From Kaustia mangrovi (GTDB taxonomy: Bacteria > Pseudomonadota > Alphaproteobacteria > Rhizobiales > Im1), in contig NZ_CP058214.1 in the NCBI RefSeq assembly GCF_015482775.1, forward strand, positions 992,001 to 1,056,000: a stretch of 64,000 nt of DNA, given 5' to 3'. The notes beneath the pieces are model-generated. The model did no database searches. It was not told the origin of the DNA and worked only from the letters and a program-made list of their open reading frames with translations. The position numbers and the translations under genes were made by a program. Numbering within the stretch: the stretch's first letter is position 1; each line of letters starts with the position of its first letter. This document shows positions 9,281 through 17,766 of the stretch, in pieces.

Positions 9281-10240
9281 TTGAGGCCCGTGACCGTCAC
9301 CGAAGAGGATATCGACCGTGCCGCCGCGGCGCTGAAGCGCGGCGAGCTCGTCGCCTTCCCGACCGAGACGGTCTACGGGCTCGGCGCGGACGCGACCTCC
9401 GACACGGCGGTCGCCGCCATCTTCGCCGCCAAGAAGCGCCCCCGCTTCAATCCGCTGATCGTCCATGTCGCCTCGCTGGAGGCCGCCATGGCACTCGGAC
9501 GGTTCGACGCGGACGCGCTCGCGCTCGCCCGCGCCTTCTGGCCCGGACCGCTGAGCCTGGTCGTGCCGCGCAGCGCCGGTTGCGCGGCGTCGCTGCTCGT
9601 CTCCGCGGGGCTCGACACCATCGCGCTGCGCGTGCCGGCCCATCCGGTCGCCCAGGCGCTGATCGCGGCGTCGGGCCTGCCCATCGCCGCGCCGAGCGCC
9701 AATGTCAGCGGCCGCATCAGCCCGACGACGGCGGCCCATGTGCGCGAAAGCCTCGGCGATGCCGTGGCCGTCATTCTCGACGGCGGTCCGACCTCGGTTG
9801 GGCTCGAATCGACGGTCGTCGCCTGTCTCGGCGGCCCTGCGCGCCTGCTGCGCCCGGGTGGCGCGGAACGGGCGCACATCGAGGCGGTGCTCGACCGCCA
9901 GATCGAAAGCCCCGGGGGCGACCCGGAGCGACCGGCCAGCCCCGGCCAGATGGAAAGCCATTATGCGCCCGCGGCAGGCGTCCGGCTGGAGGCGCGAACG
10001 GTCGCGCCCGGCGAGGCGTTGCTGGCCTTCGGGCCGAAGGTCCCGCCCCATGACGGGCCGATGCGCAACCTCTCCCCCTCCGGCGATCTCAACGAGGCGG
10101 CGGCCAATCTCTTCCGCTTTCTCCACGAGCTCGATACCGAACGCGTCGGCACGATCGCCGTCATGCCGATCCCGCGCGACGGGCTTGGCGAGGCGATCAA
10201 CGACCGCTTGCGCCGCGCCGCCGCGCCGCGCCCCGAATGA
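9281..10240 (+). CDS. L-threonylcarbamoyladenylate synthase (Sua5 type)
   Basis: Makes threonylcarbamoyl-AMP from threonine, bicarbonate and ATP for the t6A37 modification of ANN-decoding tRNAs. It has a YrdC domain (AFPTETVYGLGADA and AKKRPRFNPLIVHV in the first third; APSANVSGRISPTTA later) and a C-terminal Sua5 domain after the linker SPGQMESHYAP, so it is the long form. The start is uncertain. TTG 9281 has AGGAG at 9265-9269 upstream; GTG 9290 and a farther TTG at 9200 are alternatives. It is divergent from the acyl-CoA dehydrogenase gene, and the stop overlaps the next start (ATGA). Confidence 0.92.
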   Translation: MRPVTVTEEDIDRAAAALKRGELVAFPTETVYGLGADATSDTAVAAIFAAKKRPRFNPLIVHVASLEAAMALGRFDADALALARAFWPGPLSLVVPRSAGCAASLLVSAGLDTIALRVPAHPVAQALIAASGLPIAAPSANVSGRISPTTAAHVRESLGDAVAVILDGGPTSVGLESTVVACLGGPARLLRPGGAERAHIEAVLDRQIESPGGDPERPASPGQMESHYAPAAGVRLEARTVAPGEALLAFGPKVPPHDGPMRNLSPSGDLNEAAANLFRFLHELDTERVGTIAVMPIPRDGLGEAINDRLRRAAAPRPE

Positions 10241-11727
10241 ACCCCGTCGACCCACCGGCCGGACCGGCCTATCCTGCACCCGCCATGAACACCCATAAGA
10301 ACCGCCACCCCGCCCCCTCCGACGACACGCTCGCCCGCCTCGCCGCCGTGGTCGGCGGCCCCCATGCCCTCACCGCGCCGGAGGACATGGCGGCCTATCT
10401 GACCGAGCAGCGCGGCCTCTTCGGCGCGCGCGCGGCCATGGTCCTGCGCCCGGGCTCGACGGAGGAGGTCTCCGCGATCATGAGGATCGCCCACGAGACC
10501 GGCACGGCCATCGTGCCCCAGGGCGGCAATACCGGGCTCGTCGGCGCCCAGGTCCCCTTCGAGGGCGGCAACGAGGTCATCCTGTCGCTCGGACGTCTGA
10601 ACCGCATCCGCGAGGTCGACGCCGCCGACAACACAATGACGGTCGAGGCGGGCTGCATCCTCGCCAATATCCAGCGCGCAGCCGACGAGGCGGACCGCCT
10701 GTTCCCCCTCAGCCTCGGCTCGGAGGGCACCTGCCAGATCGGCGGCAACCTCTCCACCAATGCCGGCGGCACGGGCGTGCTCGCCTATGGCAATGCGCGC
10801 GACCTCGTGCTCGGACTGGAAGTGGTGCTCGCCGACGGGCGCGTCTGGAACGGGCTGAGGAAGCTGCGCAAGAACAATACCGGCTACGACCTGAAGCAGC
10901 TCTTTCTCGGCGCGGAAGGCACGCTCGGCATCGTGACGGCGGCGGTGCTCAAGCTGTTTCCGAAGCCGCAAGACCATGCGACGGCCTTCGTGGCGATCCC
11001 CGCCCCGCACTCGGCCCTCGATCTCCTCGCGCTCGCCAACACGATGAGCGGCGGCGGGGTCGTGGCGCTGGAGATCCTGCCGCGCATCGGGCTCGACTTC
11101 ACCATCCGCCATGGCGGCGCGCGCGACCCGCTCGGCGAACCGCATGACTGGTACGTACTGATCGAGCTTGCCGGCGGCGAGGAGGAAGGCGCGCTCCAGC
11201 CCCTGATGGAGGACATTCTCGCCCGCGCCTTCGAGGAGGGGCTCGTGCTCGATGCCGCGATTGCCGCCTCCGGCACCCAGCGCCGCGAGCTCTGGCATAT
11301 CCGCGACCTCATGTCGGAGGTGCAGAAACCCGAGGGCGGCTCGATCAAGCACGACGTCTCCGTGCCCGTATCGCACATCCCCGCCTTCCTCGACGAGGCG
11401 ACGGCGGCGGTCGAGACGCTCATTCCCGACGCCCGCGTCGTCGCCTTCGGCCATATCGGCGACGGCAACATCCACTTCAACGTCTCCCAGCCGGTGGGCG
11501 CCGACACACAGGCCTTTCTCGCCCGCTGGGACGAGGTGAATCGCACGGTGCACGACATCGTCCTCGGCCATGGCGGCTCGGTCAGTGCCGAGCACGGTAT
11601 CGGCCGGCTGAAGCGGCACATCATGCCGGAGATCAAGGACCCGCTGGAGCTGGAGATGATGAAGGGCCTCAAGCAGCTCTTCGATCCCGAGGGCATCCTG
11701 AACCCCGGCAAGATGCTGCCGGACTGA
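10237..11727 (+). CDS. FAD-binding oxidoreductase of the D-2-hydroxyacid dehydrogenase (GlcD/DLD) type
   Basis: 496 aa with an N-terminal PCMH-type FAD domain (VPQGGNTGLVGAQVPFEGG, GCILANIQRAADEA, LGSEGTCQIGGNLSTNAGG, LFLGAEGTLGIVTAAVLKLF) and a C-terminal FAD-oxidase domain ending in FGHIGDGNIHFNV, SAEHGIGRLK and FDPEGILNPGKM. Relatives oxidise D-lactate, D-2-hydroxyglutarate or glycolate; the substrate cannot be chosen from sequence. Start ATG 10237 overlaps the Sua5 stop and would be translationally coupled. ATG 10285 is an alternative, and neither has a clear ribosome site. Confidence 0.88.
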   Translation: MNPVDPPAGPAYPAPAMNTHKNRHPAPSDDTLARLAAVVGGPHALTAPEDMAAYLTEQRGLFGARAAMVLRPGSTEEVSAIMRIAHETGTAIVPQGGNTGLVGAQVPFEGGNEVILSLGRLNRIREVDAADNTMTVEAGCILANIQRAADEADRLFPLSLGSEGTCQIGGNLSTNAGGTGVLAYGNARDLVLGLEVVLADGRVWNGLRKLRKNNTGYDLKQLFLGAEGTLGIVTAAVLKLFPKPQDHATAFVAIPAPHSALDLLALANTMSGGGVVALEILPRIGLDFTIRHGGARDPLGEPHDWYVLIELAGGEEEGALQPLMEDILARAFEEGLVLDAAIAASGTQRRELWHIRDLMSEVQKPEGGSIKHDVSVPVSHIPAFLDEATAAVETLIPDARVVAFGHIGDGNIHFNVSQPVGADTQAFLARWDEVNRTVHDIVLGHGGSVSAEHGIGRLKRHIMPEIKDPLELEMMKGLKQLFDPEGILNPGKMLPD

Positions 11728-11740
11728 TCGGAGCGGACAG

Positions 11741-12226
11741 ATGGCCATGAGCACGGACACCCTTACCTTCCGGCCCATCGAGGACGGCGACATCGAGGAC
11801 GTCGTCGCGCTGTGGCAACGCTGCGACCTGACGCGTCCCTGGAACGATCCGGCGAAGGACATCGCCTTCGCCCGCGCGCAACCCAATGCCGATATCCTCC
11901 TCGGCATCCTGGACGGCCGTATCGCCGCCTCCGTCATGGTCGGCCATGACGGCCACAGGGGCATCGTCTATTACGTCGCCGTCGATCCCGATCACCGCCG
12001 CAAGGGCCTCGGCCGACAGGTCATGCAGGCGGCGGAAGCCTGGCTCGTCGAACGCGGTGTCTGGAAGCTCAATCTCGTGGTCCGCCCCGAGAACGAGGGT
12101 GTGCGCAGTTTCTACGAGCAGCTCGGCTACGAGGTCGAGCCGCGCCTCAACATGGCGCGGCGCCTGATCGACCAGGATACGGACCGGGACGGGAAAGGCA
12201 GACCGGCCTACAGCAGCGACAGCTGA
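11741..12226 (+). CDS. GNAT-family N-acetyltransferase (YpeA-like)
   Basis: 161-aa GCN5-related acetyltransferase. The acetyl-CoA binding motif A is visible as VYYVAVDPDHRRKGLGRQVM (V-x-x-x-x-R-x-x-G-x-G), followed by LNLVVRPENEGVRSFYEQLGY, the usual motif B. The ATG at 11741 is preceded by GGAGCGG. It lies 13 bases after the FAD oxidoreductase gene and probably belongs to that transcription unit. Its last 19 bases overlap the 3' end of the convergent SRAP gene. The substrate is unknown. Confidence 0.88.
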   Translation: MAMSTDTLTFRPIEDGDIEDVVALWQRCDLTRPWNDPAKDIAFARAQPNADILLGILDGRIAASVMVGHDGHRGIVYYVAVDPDHRRKGLGRQVMQAAEAWLVERGVWKLNLVVRPENEGVRSFYEQLGYEVEPRLNMARRLIDQDTDRDGKGRPAYSSDS

Positions 12227-12891
12227 TCGCTCTGCGCCGCGGGCTCCCTCCCCGCCGCGCGCTTCGGGCGGGAAAGGTCGACCGGCTCCGGCGCGAAGAA
12301 CGCTCCGCCGGCGCGGTTCAGGAGGCGGGTGGCCTCGGTTGCGGACACTGACTCCGTGTCGAGCCAGGCCGCGAAATCCTGTTCCAGGATCACGGCGGGC
12401 ATGCGCGGATGGATCTCGGACAGGCGGTCGTTGGCCGCAGTGGTGACGATGGCCGCGCTTTCGAGCACGTCGCCGTCGGGCGAACGCCACGTCTCCCACA
12501 GCCCGGCCATGGCGAACAGCGTAGCGCCCCCGGAGCGGGCGACGCTGTAGGCCTGCTTCCGGCCCGGCGCGTCGCCATGCCATTCATAAAAGACGCTCGC
12601 CGGCACGAGGCAGCGGCGACGGCGCATGGCGTCGCGGAAGGACGGCTTGTCGAGCACGCTTTCCGCGCGCGCATTGATGAGCGGCTTGCCCGTGCCGACC
12701 TCCTTCGCCCAGGATGGCACGAGCCCCCAACGCACCATCACAGCCTCGCGGCCCTCGCCGGCGCGCCTGCAGATCGCGATGGCAGAGCCTGGCGCGATGA
12801 AGTCGCGCAGCCCCTCTTCCGGAACGTTTTCGCACCCCAGAAGCTCCGCCACGTCTTCCGGAACGGCGCTCAGGCTGTAGACTCCGCACAT
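12208..12891 (-). CDS. SOS response-associated peptidase (SRAP, YedK/HMCES-like)
   Basis: Family enzymes form a stable thiazolidine DNA-protein crosslink with abasic sites in single-stranded DNA and so protect them. The 227-aa protein starts MCGVYSL, giving the catalytic Cys2. It keeps INARAES (asparagine of the active site), RCLVPASVFYEWHG (glutamate) and IHPRMPAVI (histidine). The ATG is preceded by GGAGGACAGCA. It converges on the GNAT gene with a 19-base overlap and is divergent from the Nudix gene. No LexA box was recognised. Confidence 0.93.
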   Translation of the reverse strand: MCGVYSLSAVPEDVAELLGCENVPEEGLRDFIAPGSAIAICRRAGEGREAVMVRWGLVPSWAKEVGTGKPLINARAESVLDKPSFRDAMRRRRCLVPASVFYEWHGDAPGRKQAYSVARSGGATLFAMAGLWETWRSPDGDVLESAAIVTTAANDRLSEIHPRMPAVILEQDFAAWLDTESVSATEATRLLNRAGGAFFAPEPVDLSRPKRAAGREPAAQSDQLSLL

Positions 12892-12980
12892 TGCTGTCCT
12901 CCACCGCGAATCGGCCCGACTGCCGCTCCAGTCTAGAATGACCGGCGGACCATGAGAAACAGCCCCATGCGAGACGTCTC

Positions 12981-13400
12981 ATGACGACAGAGCCCGCCCC
13001 CCGCCTCGCCGTCAGCGCCTGTGTCTGGCACGGCGACCGTGTCCTCCTCGCGCGCCGCGGCAAGGAGCCTGCCCGGGGCCTGTGGAGCCTGCCAGGTGGC
13101 CATGTCCACTGGGGCGAGACACTTCTGGAGGCCGCGCGGCGCGAGCTCGCCGAGGAGACCGGCGTCACCGCAGGCCTCGACTGCCCCGCCCGCTGCATCG
13201 ACATCATCCGGCGCGGCGGCGACGGCCTCGTCTCCCACCATTACGTGCTGGCGGTCTTCTCCGGCCCCTGGCTTGCTGGCACTGCGCGCGCCGGCGACGA
13301 CGCCGACGCCGTCCGCTGGGTACGGCCCGACGAGATCCCCGGCCTTCCCATGACGGAGGGGACCGCAGAGGTCATCGCGGACGTTCTCCGCGCGCGTTAA
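12981..13400 (+). CDS. NUDIX hydrolase
   Basis: 139-aa pyrophosphohydrolase. The Nudix box runs from GGHVHWGET through [13 protein letters not shown], with all glutamates of G-x5-E-x7-R-E-x2-E-E-x-G present. A Trp-Ser-Leu-Pro (WSLPGGH) start to the box and [10 protein letters not shown] resemble ADP-ribose or general house-cleaning members, but the substrate is not determinable. It is divergent from the SRAP gene with about 90 bases between. A perfect palindrome, GAGACGTCTC, lies at 12970-12979 directly before the ATG. Confidence 0.9.
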   Translation: MTTEPAPRLAVSACVWHGDRVLLARRGKEPARGLWSLPGGHVHWGETLLEAARRELAEETGVTAGLDCPARCIDIIRRGGDGLVSHHYVLAVFSGPWLAGTARAGDDADAVRWVRPDEIPGLPMTEGTAEVIADVLRAR

Positions 13401-13514
13401 CCGTTCGTTCAACTCCCGGCTGCCGAAGCGCGCCAGTGTGGTAAAACGGCAATGGGACGCGCCGGCGAGCTCATGCAGCCGACCGTTCCTTGAGGAATCA
13501 GGGCTTCAGACCGG

Positions 13515-13781
13515 ATGACCATGGGCAGGCTTCACACACACCCCGCATTCTTTCACGGCGATGCCGACGACCGGCGGATCGCGCTGCGCTACCTTCTCGA
13601 AGCCTGGGAGGAGGCCGTCATAGACGGCATAGACTGCGACAATCTCGCGACCGCGGCGATCTTCGCCGCCCTGAGCGACATGGTTGCCGTCTATGGCGAG
13701 GAGCCGGTCGCGCGCATGGCCGAGGAGCTCCCCCGGCGCATCCGGCACGGCGAGTTCACCGTGCACCGCACCACGCAATAG
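13515..13781 (+). CDS. Small protein of unknown function (88 aa)
   Basis: I do not recognise a named domain. The 88-aa product is hydrophilic, with a helical central part (ALRYLLEAWEEAVIDGID and ATAAIFAALSDMVAVYGEE) and a C-terminal segment (MAEELPRRIRHGEFTVHRTT). There is no signal peptide, membrane segment or cysteine pair. The start is ATG 13515, with ATG 13521 also possible. It has alphaproteobacterial codon use and lies on the strand opposite to its downstream neighbour lysE, so it is probably a real gene rather than a shadow. Confidence 0.65.
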   Translation: MTMGRLHTHPAFFHGDADDRRIALRYLLEAWEEAVIDGIDCDNLATAAIFAALSDMVAVYGEEPVARMAEELPRRIRHGEFTVHRTTQ

Positions 13782-13828
13782 ACCGGAAGAGCCCGGAACC
13801 GGCGGCACCCCCGCATGGGGGCCGATCC

Positions 13829-14488
13829 TCACCCCCTCCAGTATTCCCACGAGCTGTGGATCAGGACAAACAGGCCGAAGGCGAGGATGACCCCGCCGGA
13901 GACGTGATTGATCAATTTCAGCGCCTGCGTGGTCAGATGCTCCCGGAACCACGTCACGATGCCCGACAGGAGCATCCACCAGATCAGGCTGCCGAGCATC
14001 ACCGCGCCTACGAGCGTCGCCGCGCCGTCATAATCCCCGGGCCTGCTGGCGAGACCGCCCACTGACGAGAAGATGAACAGGAAGCCCATCAGCGTGGCCG
14101 GGTTGGTGACGGTGAGCAGGAAGGTCGTTCCGAACTGGGCGACGTGATTGCCGATCTCCGCCGCCGCCCCGTTGCTGTTGTTGACGGCGAGCGCGCGGGG
14201 GTCGGGATGGGCGAAGAAGGTCCTGATGCCGAGGAAGGCCAGAAAGCAGCCACCGACCAGCGACAGTGCCTGCTCGTAGGATATGATGAGCTCGGAGATG
14301 GCCGTCAGGCCGAAGCCGGCGACGACGGCGAAGAAACCGTCGCCGAACACGGCGCCGAGCCCTGTGGAGACCCCCTTCCGGAACCCGCCGCGCAAAGCGT
14401 TACGCAGCACCATCACATTGATCGGCCCGATCGGCGCCGCGACGGCCATGCCGATGCCGATGCCACTTACAACGAGGTCCCACTTCAT
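13829..14488 (-). CDS. LysE-family amino-acid/metabolite exporter
   Basis: 219-aa inner-membrane protein with about six membrane segments. The family N-terminus is clear: VAAPIGPINVMVLRNALRGG, where the PIGP motif is typical, followed by LGAVFGDGFFAVVAGFGL and the central LTVTNPATLMGFLFIFS. LysE/RhtB proteins export amino acids or related small molecules; the substrate is not predictable. It lies 9 bases after the AcuI/YhdH gene on the same strand and may be co-transcribed. Confidence 0.88.
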   Translation of the reverse strand: MKWDLVVSGIGIGMAVAAPIGPINVMVLRNALRGGFRKGVSTGLGAVFGDGFFAVVAGFGLTAISELIISYEQALSLVGGCFLAFLGIRTFFAHPDPRALAVNNSNGAAAEIGNHVAQFGTTFLLTVTNPATLMGFLFIFSSVGGLASRPGDYDGAATLVGAVMLGSLIWWMLLSGIVTWFREHLTTQALKLINHVSGGVILAFGLFVLIHSSWEYWRG

Positions 14489-14497
14489 CTAGCGTCT

Positions 14498-15484
14498 CTA
14501 CAGATCGACCACGATCCGGCCTCGCACCTTGCCCGCCACGATATCGGCAGCGGCGTCAGGAACGTCCTCCAGGGCAATGTGGGAGGAGAGGCTGTCCAGC
14601 GTGTCGAGATCGAGGTCGCGCTCGAGCCGCTTCCAGGCCTCCAGCCGTTGCGGGCGCGGACGATAGACGGAATCGACGCCGATCAGGCGCGCGCCGCGCA
14701 GGATGAAGGGCGCGACCGAAGCCGGCAGGTCCATGCCCTGGGCGAGCCCGCAGGCCGCGACCGCACCGCCATATTCCATCTGGGAGAGCAGATTGGCGAG
14801 CGTCGTGGAGCCCGCCACATCCACCGCGCCGGCCCAGCGCGCCTTGGCAAGCGGCTTGACGGGGCCCGAGAACTCGTCGCGGTCGATGACCGAGGAGGCG
14901 CCGAGCGACTTCAGATAGTCTTCCTCCTCGGTGCGCCCGGTGGAGGCGACGACCGTGTAGCCGAGCCTGGCGAGGATCGAGATCGCGACCGAACCGACGC
15001 CGCCGGCCGCCCCCGTCACCACCACTTCGCCGCTTGCCGGCGACACGCCCTGCTCCTCCAGCGCCATGACGCACAGCATGGCCGTGTAGCCCGCCGTGCC
15101 GATGGCCATGGCCTGCGCGGTGGAGATTCTGTCCGGCAGCGGCACCAGCCATTCGCCGGGGACGCGCGCGCGCTCCGCATAGCCGCCATGGTGCTTCTCG
15201 CCAACGCCCCAGCCATTGAGCACCACCCGGTCGCCCTCGCGGTAGTCGGCATGGTCGGACTTCGTGACCGTACCCGCGAAATCGATCCCCGGAACAAGGG
15301 GATATTTGCGGATGATGGGCCCCTTGCCCGTGACTGCCAGGCCGTCCTTGTAATTGACGGTGGAGTGCTCCACGGCCACAGTAACCGAACCGTCCATGAG
15401 CTGGTCTTCGGTGAGTTCGGTGAAGGAGAGCGTCTGGCCGTCTTCGGATTTGTCGATCAGGATCGCCCTGAAGGTGTCGCTCAT
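14498..15484 (-). CDS. acuI: Acrylyl-CoA reductase / quinone oxidoreductase family (AcuI/YhdH)
   Basis: 328-aa NADPH-dependent medium-chain reductase without zinc ligands. AcuI/YhdH enzymes reduce toxic acryloyl-CoA to propionyl-CoA. Features: [19 protein letters not shown] near residue 40, [30 protein letters not shown], and the Rossmann loop [19 protein letters not shown]. The HHGGYAE segment is typical of this subfamily. The start ATG 15484 is followed by [11 protein letters not shown]. LysE follows 9 bases downstream. Confidence is high for the family and moderate for the acryloyl-CoA substrate. Confidence 0.87.
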   Translation of the reverse strand: MSDTFRAILIDKSEDGQTLSFTELTEDQLMDGSVTVAVEHSTVNYKDGLAVTGKGPIIRKYPLVPGIDFAGTVTKSDHADYREGDRVVLNGWGVGEKHHGGYAERARVPGEWLVPLPDRISTAQAMAIGTAGYTAMLCVMALEEQGVSPASGEVVVTGAAGGVGSVAISILARLGYTVVASTGRTEEEDYLKSLGASSVIDRDEFSGPVKPLAKARWAGAVDVAGSTTLANLLSQMEYGGAVAACGLAQGMDLPASVAPFILRGARLIGVDSVYRPRPQRLEAWKRLERDLDLDTLDSLSSHIALEDVPDAAADIVAGKVRGRIVVDL

Positions 15485-15607
15485 CTCTGAAAGGCCCCTC
15501 GTCTTGGACGTGAATGATTCGCGGAACGGGGTGACCGGTCCGGGTGCAGGAGTCCCGACCGGCTTATAACATGGCAGCATCGAAATGCCATTGAGGGAGG
15601 CGTTAAC

Positions 15608-16327
15608 GTGATCTCGGCAAGACGTCCAGCCCGCAGCGGGCTTGCTGCTGGCCTGCTCGCACTGTGCGCCGTCGCCTTCGCCCCGCCGACGGACGTGGCC
15701 GCCGCGGAAACCACGACCTCCAAGGGCGACCGCCTGCCAGCGACGAGCGACACGAAGTCCGATGCCGCCCCGCAACCGGCGGACCGGCTGGCGCCCCAAC
15801 AGGGCAAGTCCGACCCGCAGTCGGAGACCGCCGGGACGCAAGAGGCCGCATCCGGCGGCGGCCTGCCGCCGGTTCACTATTCGACCGACGCCCTGCCCGA
15901 GCGCGTGCTCAATACCCGCAACGCCCTCCTCCACGCGGCGAGCACCGGCGAGATCGAGAATCTGCGCGCCGTCATCGAGCAGAACGAGCTGATGCCGATG
16001 GTCAGCTTCGGCGGCGCCGCCGACCCCATCGCCTACTGGAAGGAGATCTCGTCGGACGGCACGGGCCGCGACGTGCTCGCCGAGCTCATCAAGGTGCTCA
16101 CCTCCGGTTTCGTGCTCATGGAGCCCGGCACCGACCGCGAGATGTTCATCTGGCCCTATCACTACGCCTACCCGCTGGACAGGCTGACGCCGGCGCAGGA
16201 GGTCGAACTCTATCTGCTGATCACGCCGGAGGAACGCGAGAACATGCTGCGCGCCGGCAGCTATCTCGGCTACCGCGCCGGCATCGGCCCCGACGGCACG
16301 CTGCATTTCTTCATCGCGGGGGATTAG
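15608..16327 (+). CDS. Exported protein of unknown function
   Basis: 239 aa with a Sec-type signal peptide (residues 1 to about 33, hydrophobic core [14 protein letters not shown]). A linker rich in Ala, Pro, Thr and Gln runs to about residue 90, and a compact C-terminal part contains [39 protein letters not shown] and [21 protein letters not shown] do not recognise a named domain, and no catalytic motif stands out. It is predicted periplasmic. The start is GTG 15608 with GGAGG about 10 bases upstream. It is divergent from the AcuI/YhdH gene. Similar-looking proteins occur in rhizobia, so it is likely real. Confidence 0.75.
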   Translation: MISARRPARSGLAAGLLALCAVAFAPPTDVAAAETTTSKGDRLPATSDTKSDAAPQPADRLAPQQGKSDPQSETAGTQEAASGGGLPPVHYSTDALPERVLNTRNALLHAASTGEIENLRAVIEQNELMPMVSFGGAADPIAYWKEISSDGTGRDVLAELIKVLTSGFVLMEPGTDREMFIWPYHYAYPLDRLTPAQEVELYLLITPEERENMLRAGSYLGYRAGIGPDGTLHFFIAGD

Positions 16328-16378
16328 ATCAGACGATCTTGAATGGGGCTCGATAGAGGATCAATGATTTGATCTGCT

Positions 16379-16783
16379 TCAAAAGGTCAGGACGGCCGGG
16401 CCGGTCTTGCGACGATGCTCCTGGGAGAGGCCGTCATATCCCCAGCTATCGGCGGCCAGCTCATGCACGACCACATAGGTCGCGACCGGCAGATCGGACC
16501 CGAGAACATCCTTGAGAAGCTTTGCGGCAGCAGCGATGAAGCGCGACTTCTCCTCCGCCGTGTTGGTGCCCTCGGTCACTTTCACATCGAGATGGCCCGC
16601 TACCCGAACCGGTTCGGCCCCTACCGTCCAAGCGTCGGCGGGGACTTGCTCGACCAGAACGGCGGTGAGCTCCCGCTTCTTGCGCATGACGGTTGCCATA
16701 AGGCGGGTGGCCTCGTCCTGCACATGACGAACCTGCTCCGGCGTGAGCGCCATTCCCGCGATTTTGATGTGAACGAAGGGCAT
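16379..16783 (-). CDS. 4-oxalocrotonate tautomerase-like protein, double-length form
   Basis: 134 aa beginning MPFVHIKIAG. After removal of Met the N-terminal proline would be the catalytic base, the hallmark of the tautomerase superfamily. A second copy of the beta-alpha-beta unit follows (VAGHLDVKVTEGTNTAEEKS), so two tautomerase units are fused and only the first retains the proline. The ATG at 16783 is chosen because it exposes this proline and has a GGGAG ribosome site. It is divergent from a LysR gene over a 101-base AT-rich gap. The substrate is unknown. Confidence 0.83.
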   Translation of the reverse strand: MPFVHIKIAGMALTPEQVRHVQDEATRLMATVMRKKRELTAVLVEQVPADAWTVGAEPVRVAGHLDVKVTEGTNTAEEKSRFIAAAAKLLKDVLGSDLPVATYVVVHELAADSWGYDGLSQEHRRKTGPAVLTF

Positions 16784-16884
16784 TTTCACACTCCCTGACT
16801 GCTGGTTGACGGTCGGAGTATCGCCAACCATAATTATTTCGAAAATCTCAAAAATATGAACAAACAATTTGGCAAAACTCAATC
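16784..16884. promoter_or_regulatory. Divergent AT-rich control region between tautomerase and LysR genes
   Basis: A 101-base region much richer in A and T than its surroundings. It contains ATAATTAT at 16830-16837 and TTTCGAAA at 16837-16844, two short palindromes. LysR proteins usually bind a dyad with T-N11-A in the gap to a divergently transcribed target, so this is the likely operator and promoter zone. The exact site is not resolved. Confidence 0.5.
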
Positions 16885-17757
16885 ATGACCGTTCGCACCA
16901 ATTTCGACATGGATGTGCTGCGGACCTTCGTGACGGGAACCGCGCTCGGCAATTTCGCCAAGGCGGCCGAGCGGCTCGGCCGGTCTCCTTCGGCCATCAG
17001 CCTTCAATTGAGGAAGCTGGAGGTCCAGGCCGGTCAGGCCCTGTTTGAGAAGCAGGGACGCGGCCTCGCCCTCACCGAGGCCGGCGAAGTCATGTTGCAC
17101 TATGCACAGCGCATTCTCGAGTTGAACGACGAGGCGACCGCACGGCTCCAGGCCCTGGAAGAGATGGAAGGCTGGGTTCGCATCGGCGTGCCGCAGGACT
17201 TTGCGGAAACATGGCTTCCGAACCTGCTTGGCCGTTTCGCGCGCGCCCATCCGAAGCTGCGCGTCGAGGCCAGGGTGGATCGAGGCTCGCATCTGATTAA
17301 AGGGATCGAGACCGACCGGCTCGATCTGGCACTGACATGGGGAGGGCTGCGAAGCCGTCACGACCAGGTGGTGGCACGGCGCAGCATTATGTGGATCGGT
17401 CGAGCCGGTTTCGAGCACGACCGTCGCGAGCCGCTGCCGCTCGTCGCCTTCGATCCGCCCTGCGCATTCAGAACCGCCGCTCTGGAGGCACTCGACGGGA
17501 ACCGAATCGCTTGGCGACACGCCTTCGCCAGCCCGAGTCTCGCGGGCTTGTGGGCGGCCACCACTGCCGGGCTGGGCGTCACGGCCAGAACGGTCGATGG
17601 CCTGCCGGAGCCTCTGACGCCCCTCACCCCGGAAGATGCGGGCCTTCCGCCGTTGGGCGAAATCGATCTGGTTCTCCGTACATCGAGATCCGAGCCGCAC
17701 GCGCCGGTCGCACAGCTGTGCGCTCTCATTCGGGAAGCGCTGGCCTCTCGCTCATGA
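16885..17757 (+). CDS. LysR-family transcriptional regulator
   Basis: 290 aa. The N-terminal winged helix-turn-helix is clear (VLRTFVTGTALGNFAKAAER then RSPSAISLQLRKLEVQAGQ, LFEKQGRGLALTEAG). An effector-binding domain follows, with GWVRIGVPQDFAETWLPNLL and LDLALTWGG. It probably controls the divergent tautomerase gene and itself; the inducer is unknown. The start ATG 16885 lacks a clear ribosome site, and Met9 (16909) is possible. It converges on pyrC with 9 bases between stops. Confidence 0.9.
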   Translation: MTVRTNFDMDVLRTFVTGTALGNFAKAAERLGRSPSAISLQLRKLEVQAGQALFEKQGRGLALTEAGEVMLHYAQRILELNDEATARLQALEEMEGWVRIGVPQDFAETWLPNLLGRFARAHPKLRVEARVDRGSHLIKGIETDRLDLALTWGGLRSRHDQVVARRSIMWIGRAGFEHDRREPLPLVAFDPPCAFRTAALEALDGNRIAWRHAFASPSLAGLWAATTAGLGVTARTVDGLPEPLTPLTPEDAGLPPLGEIDLVLRTSRSEPHAPVAQLCALIREALASRS

Positions 17758-17766
17758 ACAGTCGTC

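Noticed and set aside
9128-10279. Upstream extension of the acyl-CoA dehydrogenase frame to 979 aa
   Set aside because: The extension overlaps Sua5 antisense. The enzyme has a normal start at 9127 and the added sequence is low complexity.
12970-12979. Palindrome GAGACGTCTC before the Nudix start as a possible operator
   Set aside because: A single ten-base palindrome at this position can occur by chance, and no second copy or known regulator motif was seen.
13397-13412. TTAA-N7-TTCA at the Nudix stop as a CtrA box
   Set aside because: The second half-site is a poor match and the downstream 88-aa gene starts about 100 bases later with no promoter tying the two together.
7340-15484. A DMSP/acrylate pathway from the DmdC-like dehydrogenase and AcuI
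   Set aside because: Both families are broad, the genes are 5 kb apart in separate units, and no DMSP lyase or demethylase is in the window.
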